A DNA stretch of 64,000 bases from Lactifluus volemus (Eukaryota; Basidiomycota; Agaricomycetes; Russulales; Russulaceae). Numbering within the stretch: position 1 is the stretch's first letter; each line of letters begins with the position of its first letter. This document shows positions 58,520 through 64,000 of this stretch, piece after piece. The stretch is taken from positions 112,517 to 176,516 of the forward strand of contig WTXI01000068.1 of NCBI GenBank assembly GCA_022376515.1, in the 5' to 3' direction. The notes under the pieces were generated by a model. It did not search any database and was not told where the DNA came from. It saw only the letters and a list, made by a program, of their open reading frames with translations. The position numbers were made by a program, and so were the translations under genes.

Positions 58520-60890
58520 GGGACCTTGAACCCGAACCACCACCATGGTCCGTTACCCTATGCCTCGGCATAGGCAAGGTTGAGGGAAGCAGACAAGCCT
58601 ACTCTCGGTGACACAAACCGCCCCCTAGGAGATGACCCCTCCAGAGCACGTAGACCCCACAGACCACCTCAGACCCAGAGGCCCAGGGAGACCCAACCCT
58701 GACGACACCCAGTCCACCGGACTAACTTCGAACAACACACCTAGCATAAATGACGCTCGACTACCATGTAACACTCCTAGAGAAACAATAAATATACCAT
58801 GAACCCCCCTGTTCACCCCCCACCGCTGAGCATACCCATGGATGAACAACCCCCCACCTCCCCCCCCCCGAAAGAAATTTTCCAACGCTTGACCCTGAGG
58901 TACACTAACCGAATCAGTAACAACCCGCACCCCCTGACCCCCCTCAGCACCGCAAGAGCCCACCAGCGACCATCCACACACCCACCACTATGGATGACAC
59001 CATGGAGACACCAACTCCATCACCCCCTCCCTAGACCACTCCAGAAAAGAAAAAGGGCCTTGTCTGACACCCACTCGGAACAAACCCCGAAACGATCGAA
59101 CGAGAGCACCCCCCCCACCCCCACACCCCTATACTATCCACACAACGCGCTTCCTCAGAGAACCTGGGAGCCTCTCCCCCCCACTCCCCCCTCCCCTTGC
59201 CTAGAAGCAGTGCAAAGGAAAAAGACCCCAAGCAATGAAACCCAACTCCCTGAACTAACACCCGACCACCACCAAAAAACGCCAACGGTCAGAAATGAAC
59301 CCACCATACCCAAAGTCGACCAGAACCCCGAGCCCCACCCCCCAAAGGCGGCGGAAAGCCCAGCTGACCCAAGGAACGACGAAATGCTTGACCGCCTCGC
59401 AGCAGTCACCGGAAGCGGCTCAACCCTCTCCAAAGAGACAAGGAAAACACACCCGAGAGACAAATACCTAGACACCAAGATGCCAGAAATCCACGACATA
59501 CACCCATTGGGACCCCTAGAAGACGTCTCCACTATCCAAGCTCGAGAATGGACCAAGCTCGACTCCCCAGGAAAAATACTCGCCCGCCCTTCAACCCCAT
59601 TAGTCCACGCACAACGGTACCATGACGAAATCGCGAACGACTTGCTAACAGCAATCAAGGAGATCACTGATGCACCCCGAGTATCCATCGGAAAGCCCCT
59701 TCGAGGACCTCAGGTCCAAGACAATCCGAGATTCCCGATGGCGTTCCTCATCCACGACATATCTGCGAACGACGCCGAGCTCCTCACAGGCAGGAAAGTT
59801 TGGGCAGGCCCGAACATTACCTTCGAAGCGATCACCTTCCCACCTCCGAGGCCGACGTACCTCTTCACCCTAAGAGGCCTAGCGACCAGCTCAGAAGAAA
59901 ACATCAAGAACATAGTCCTAGATACATGGAAAGACTCGACCTCCTTTGCCTTTTTCGATAACATCGTAGCCAAATTCCCAGCGCAATTCAGTATCCCCCT
60001 AAGCCAAGAAATTATAAGCTTCGTTGACTCAATACAGATTAAACGAGTGGACATAAAACAAGAAGGCGGACGGGACGACCCGCACTTCAATATCTATACC
60101 CAGAGCTCCGCCCTCTCCAGCGCAGAAATATGGATGGACATTTGCACCTTCCTCCGAAGCCGTCAATACATATCCTCCACTCTCGGCTGCGGCCATGTCG
60201 TACCGGACGCCTTCTATTGCCCCGTCTGCCATGGGAAAGACCATCCGCGGGGCTATGCCCCTTCCCCCAAACTACCTGGCTGGAAAGAGGCAACGACCCC
60301 GCCGCGAAATGAATACGAACAACCTCGCGAACGAGCCCTCGCGCCAGACGCTCCTTCCCATATAATGAACCCCTCCGAGGCAAAAGATTCCCCACGAGAG
60401 GAGGAGGATACAGGACCCGTCCCTACTAAAAATCATATGATTAACTACCTAGAAAAGAATGTACATAGCTAAGAATATCAGAACCCCAACTCACTCATAT
60501 ATACACAGTGGCCCACGAAAGCCCGAACGAATCCCCCAACGAAACCAAGAAACCCGAATCGATCACCTACCAAAACACCGAACCAAACCCCCTGCACAAA
60601 AACGCGATTTCGAAAACACGTGACACATGGGAGAACGCCCTTAAAATACGGAACCCTAACCTACACCCGATTGGATCACTCGAGACGAGGTTTTTTAGTG
60701 GGTAGATAAGCGGTTAACCCGCAACAAGAGTCCCACACTACCCCAACAAGGGTGTGCGTAAACGCATTTTTTCCCTCCTCGAGATCCCGGACCGCCAAGG
60801 CCCGCTTCAGCGTTTGGATAGAGCTGTTAGATAACCTAGTTGTTTATTATCTCCTGCTATCTAATATACTGCTTCACAAAAAAAAAAAAA
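58520..60890 (+). mobile_element. LINE-type non-LTR retrotransposon, ORF1 only (about 2.37 kb)
   Basis: A direct repeat of 13 bases, CAAGCAAAGCACG, with up to two more A, flanks the element (58505-58519 and 60889-60903). The right end has 13 consecutive A (60878-60890), a poly-A tail. This pair is the hallmark of target-primed reverse transcription. Between them lie a 5' leader, ORF1 (58799-60472), a short frame (60508-60705) and a 3' untranslated part. No endonuclease or reverse transcriptase frame exists, so the copy is non-autonomous and its ORF2 is missing, with ORF1 open. An intact copy of ORF1 implies recent insertion. Confidence 0.9.
58799..60472 (+). CDS. LINE ORF1 nucleic-acid-binding protein (557 aa)
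   Basis: Open frame of 557 codons inside the LINE. Pro-rich N-terminal 200 residues, then a folded domain (FLIHDISANDAELLTGRKVW, YLFTLRGLATSSEENIKN), then a zinc-knuckle-like end near residues 464-487: GCGHVVPDAFYCPVCHGKDH and PRGYAPSPKLPGW. In fungal LINE ORF1 proteins I recall a Cys at the position that is Ala in GYAPSP, so the last zinc ligand of the CCHC set seems lost. The likely role is to bind the RNA and form a particle. It could still be made from this copy, but it needs reverse transcriptase supplied in trans. Confidence 0.85.
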   Translation: MNPPVHPPPLSIPMDEQPPTSPPPKEIFQRLTLRYTNRISNNPHPLTPLSTARAHQRPSTHPPLWMTPWRHQLHHPLPRPLQKRKRALSDTHSEQTPKRSNESTPPTPTPLYYPHNALPQRTWEPLPPTPPSPCLEAVQRKKTPSNETQLPELTPDHHQKTPTVRNEPTIPKVDQNPEPHPPKAAESPADPRNDEMLDRLAAVTGSGSTLSKETRKTHPRDKYLDTKMPEIHDIHPLGPLEDVSTIQAREWTKLDSPGKILARPSTPLVHAQRYHDEIANDLLTAIKEITDAPRVSIGKPLRGPQVQDNPRFPMAFLIHDISANDAELLTGRKVWAGPNITFEAITFPPPRPTYLFTLRGLATSSEENIKNIVLDTWKDSTSFAFFDNIVAKFPAQFSIPLSQEIISFVDSIQIKRVDIKQEGGRDDPHFNIYTQSSALSSAEIWMDICTFLRSRQYISSTLGCGHVVPDAFYCPVCHGKDHPRGYAPSPKLPGWKEATTPPRNEYEQPRERALAPDAPSHIMNPSEAKDSPREEEDTGPVPTKNHMINYLEKNVHS

Positions 60891-60903
60891 CAAGCAAAGC
60901 ACG

Positions 60904-61675
60904 CACGAGCCGCCGCCGTTGATGCATCATAGTCATCATCCTCTTGCGACCACTGTCGCGAGTGTCGGCGTCAAAACTGCGATTTATGGCCTATCTTTAG
61001 ATGATCACCGCGTTGGCGAGCCTGAGAATACACCTGCACATGGGCAGCCGGGGCTCCCCATGACCTCCGGGGGCCGGTTCGCGACTAAGTGTACTACACA
61101 CAACTTCCCAGGGGCAGAATTTTACCAGGTTCACAGTAACAAAAATGGGAGAATTTCGAAGGAAACCGGTCTTTAGCGCTCAGGACGAATGCATTGTAAA
61201 GAAATGTTATATGTTTGTGCCTTGTCACGAACCAGCATGGCCTTATTTATAATGAAATTCCCGAAAGTTGTAAAAAAAAAAGATAAGGAAAAAGCGATTG
61301 TGAATGGAGAGCTCGGATTACAGTGAGAAAAAAATAATCGTGAGCATGAACGCTCTTCTGATTGACGCTAGTCATCAAACAAACAACCCATCAATGTTGG
61401 AATCCAGAATAACCCCCTGGGAATCCGGCGAAACCCCACCCCGTTGGTTGTGCGCTCAGCGGCGAAGCTATAAGATCAAAGGAGGGAAGGAAAAAAAAGA
61501 AAAGTGTGCTCAGATAAACGAACGGACATAAACGAATCGTGAAACATAAAAGGAAAAAAAAAAACTCACGAGTCACGCGAAGAGCGTCGTATTTATCTAG
61601 TGAGTCATACGTTACAATAGCCATGAGACGGGATGTAGAAAAAAGGGTGAAAAAGAAAGAATGATGGAATGATGA
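60904..61675. other. Spacer between LINE and SLA1 3' end
   Basis: No supported gene. A-rich runs at about 61270-61285, 61480-61502 and 61545-61565 lie downstream of SLA1 and may include its 3' untranslated region (minus strand). Confidence 0.4.
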
Positions 61676-64000
61676 TCAGGACGCTCGACCACCGACAGCT
61701 CGCAGGAATGCCTCACCAGCAGACTGTGGCGCCGACTCGTTGGCAAACGTTCCCGCCTTCATAGCCGCAAACACGTTCACTGGGTTCGTATCCTTCTGCG
61801 GCGTTGGCCCCGCCGCGACGCCGTTTCCGAACGAGGGTTGTCCAAAGCCGGGATTGAACCCTGTGGGTTCTGTATAAAAATGAGAGGGGGGTTCAGGCAT
61901 TAGAACAAAACACAGAAAATCCAAGTGTTGGCACTGACGGGGGAGCTGTAACTGGCCAAATGAACCGTTCTGTTGTTGGAACGATGGTGGGATGGGTGGG
62001 ACTGGGGGTACGTTGCCTCCAAACGGAGACCCGACACCGAAGCCCGTAGGTTGTGGCGCAAGCGAGGGCTGGAAGCCAGTCGGTTGTGGAGCCAGCTGGA
62101 AACCTGTCGGCTGTGTAGCCAACGATGGCTGAAAACCTGTAGGTTGTGGAGCCAACGATGGCTGGAAACCTGTCGGTTGTGGAGCCAAAGATGGCTGAAA
62201 ACCCGTCGGTTGTGGTTGGAATCCACTGGTAGGTTGGAACCCGGTGGGCTGAGGCGCGAGCGAAGACGGTTGGAACCCGGTCGGCTGGGGTCCCAAGAAC
62301 GAGGGCGAAGTTGCCGGGCGCGTAGGCACGAACCCGTTGAAGCCGGTCGTAGTCGGCACGAGCGGGGCGAGCAGGCCTTGGTTTACCGGGACCGGCGCGA
62401 GCGGGCCACGCGGGCCGCCAGCCGCGGGAGGCGGGAGAAACCCGGTTCGTTGAGCTTGAAGCAGGTGTTGACCGAGTGGTGAGGGCGATGGCCCAACGCC
62501 GAGGCCTTGGTTGTAGCCGGCTGGAGGAGGCGAGGTGATCGATGGTGAGGGTGTAGCGGCAGGAGAAGGTTTCGGAGCCGCGGCTGGGCCGGGAGGTTGC
62601 ACGCGCAGCTGGCTCAGACGCGCGAGTTGGTCAAAGATGTCAGCCTCTGTCGTCTTCGCTAGTCCACCGGAGCTGGTACTGGATGAAGTCGCTATCTGTG
62701 TTGCTGGAGCAGACGGGGCACGCGGAGGTTGTGGTGGAGTGAAGAGGTAACTGCGGCAGGGAGAGGTGGCACTGATGGGACGCGTTCCGGGACGGGGGGT
62801 GTCGCGGCGACGGGCTTGGTCGAGCTCGGTCTATTTGTCCACGCATCGTCATCGAAGCCCGATGGAGCAGCAGAGTTCGACCTTGAAGGGACTTGTGAAG
62901 GCGGGGACAAGGCGGTCGGCGCAGACGTTGGACTGGATACTTGTGGGGTCGTCGAACGGGCGATCTGTTCCGACGCGGTCGAGATGGCACCAAGATCGAC
63001 AGCACCGGGAGCAGTGCTTCCCGTCTTGCTCGGCGTCGGGCGTCCTCTCCGCGCATTCTTGAGCTGACCTCCGGGATTGGTGAACAAGTTAGGTGGCCCG
63101 GGGCTAGGCGTAGCGCGCGCAGACATCGACCGTTCGTCGTTGCCGAGGAGGTTTACCTCCGAGGAAGCAGGCTTTGATGGAGCCTTTGGACGCCGCGCGT
63201 CGATAACCTTGGCGACGCGGATGATATCGCCTTCGCGCAAGCCCAGAGTGCGTAGAGTGGATTCCGAAATATCAGGCAGAATCGATTCGTCGATCTTGTC
63301 CCGCTCAAAGGAAGAGGCGTAGCGCGTGCAATCATCCAGATCACACCCTGCGTTGAGGAAAAATTCGAACCAGTCTATCTGTGGGCCCTTCTTCTGAGGC
63401 GCAGGAGCTGGCTGGGGGGATCGATGGCGCTTCGCCAGTGGCTCATCATCCTCGTCACTCTTTCGTGAGCTCGAGCCCCCGCGACCCATGATCTTCTCCA
63501 CGTAGCGCACGTCTTCAACTGACATCTTTTCGGATGGTACTTCAATGATCACGCCATTCATCTTGTGTAGGCGGAGCACGCCGTTCTTGTAGCCAAGGAA
63601 AGCGGCCACAACACGAAACTGCCCAGATCGATCGCGCCACTCGCGCGTCTGGTTTGGATCGGGGGGAGCACCTGGTAGAAAGTATGGAAAAGAAATCAAA
63701 CGAAAGAAGACATAGCAACTCACGCTTTTCGATGGACTTGCGCGAGTCAGAACTAGACTTTGATGAAGATGGATGAGACGAGGCCTTTGCCTTTGTCGAT
63801 CTTTTCTCGCGCCGGTCTTCCCCCTCGGGTTCGTCCTCCGCGCGCTCCTTCTCGCGCCTTTCACGGTCCTCGCGTTCACGTTCACGTTGCTCGCGTTCGC
63901 GTTCGCGCTTCTCCTTCTCTTTGCGTTTACGTCGGCTCGGCGGCCATTGCTGCGGCTTTGGCGCGTTGTTCTCGTTCCTCCCTCTCCTTCCGCTCGCGCT
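61676..64000 (-). CDS. sla1: SLA1-type endocytic adaptor / actin regulator, C-terminal part (5' end outside window)
   Basis: Sla1 links cargo and clathrin to actin assembly at endocytic sites. Visible exons on the minus strand: from the edge to 63724, then 61939-63671 (frame anomaly near 62,740) and 61676-61869. Order of features: charged Arg/Glu repeat (ERERERE) and Ser-rich SSSKSSSDSRKSIEK; SHD1 domain, TREWRDRSGQFRVVAAFLGY and later VIIEVPSEKMSVEDV; SAM-like SHD2, IDWFEFFLNAGCDLDDCTRY and LRTLGLREGDIIRVAKVID; a Pro/Ser/Thr-rich linker; and at least eight QPTGF-type repeats of about 11 residues (62040-62300), the target repeats typical of the C-terminus; end SAGEAFLRAVGGRAS. The SH3 domains would be upstream of the window. 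The last intron (61870-61938) splits another QPTGF repeat. Confidence 0.93.

Noticed and set aside
58520..58620. tRNA-like B-box (GGGTTCAAGGTCC on the minus strand) at the 5' end of the LINE
   Set aside because: No acceptor, D or anticodon arms could be folded around it, so a tRNA or tRNA-derived SINE head is not supported.
1..64000. CRISPR arrays, prokaryotic operons, rRNA genes, telomere repeats
   Set aside because: None seen. Intron density, fungal protein families and spacing show a nuclear fungal contig; no regularly spaced short repeats or TTAGGG arrays were found.

Overview
This window is nuclear DNA from a filamentous fungus, almost certainly a mushroom-forming basidiomycete (Agaricomycetes). 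The genes are dense and carry many short (about 45-75 bp) GT-AG introns. The conserved proteins are fungal (MDM34, SLA1, SEC7, a beta-carbonic anhydrase, a pepsin-type protease). The left half is dominated by DUF6535 and DUF6534-like membrane proteins, families I know mainly from Agaricomycetes. There is no sign of bacterial organisation.

The window has two halves. Positions 1 to about 36.4 kb are accessory: six members of one membrane-protein family (DUF6535), a cytochrome P450, a degraded DUF6534-like gene, a 611-bp inverted-repeat element and long gene-poor spacers. The core of this half is a three-copy tandem array (about 10.3-27.6 kb) with units of 6.3-6.45 kb. Each unit carries one DUF6535 gene on the minus strand, and the first two also carry a dead gene of an unrecognised fungal family. 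DUF6535 copy 1 has an intact reading frame. Copies 2 and 3 share a one-base loss in a homopolymer. Three further DUF6535 members lie on the plus strand: one cut by the left edge, one at 28.7-31.1 kb and one at 33.9-36.3 kb. A beta-carbonic anhydrase gene sits between the last two.

From about 37.2 kb to the right edge the content is mostly housekeeping: secreted aspartic protease (-), MDM34 of the ERMES ER-mitochondria tether (-), a 429-aa Cys/His-containing protein (-), a small membrane protein (+), a 222-aa unknown (-), deoxyhypusine synthase (-), SEC7-type ARF-GEF (+, 20 exons), a 601-aa unknown (+) and SLA1 (-, cut by the right edge). DHS and SEC7 are divergent with only 155 bp between their start codons. 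An ORF1-only LINE retrotransposon (58,520-60,890) with a poly-A tail and a target-site duplication is inserted between the 601-aa gene and SLA1.

The right-half genes do not form one pathway; they cover translation (hypusination), Golgi traffic, actin/endocytosis and the ER-mitochondria contact site. The point of most biological interest is the DUF6535 family. It shows one conserved exon layout, four predicted membrane helices, a divergent Ser/Thr/Pro-rich tail, recent tandem amplification and homopolymer frame changes. Gene models were built by eye from splice signals with codon phase checked at each junction; similarity calls rest on recalled family features and not on a search.
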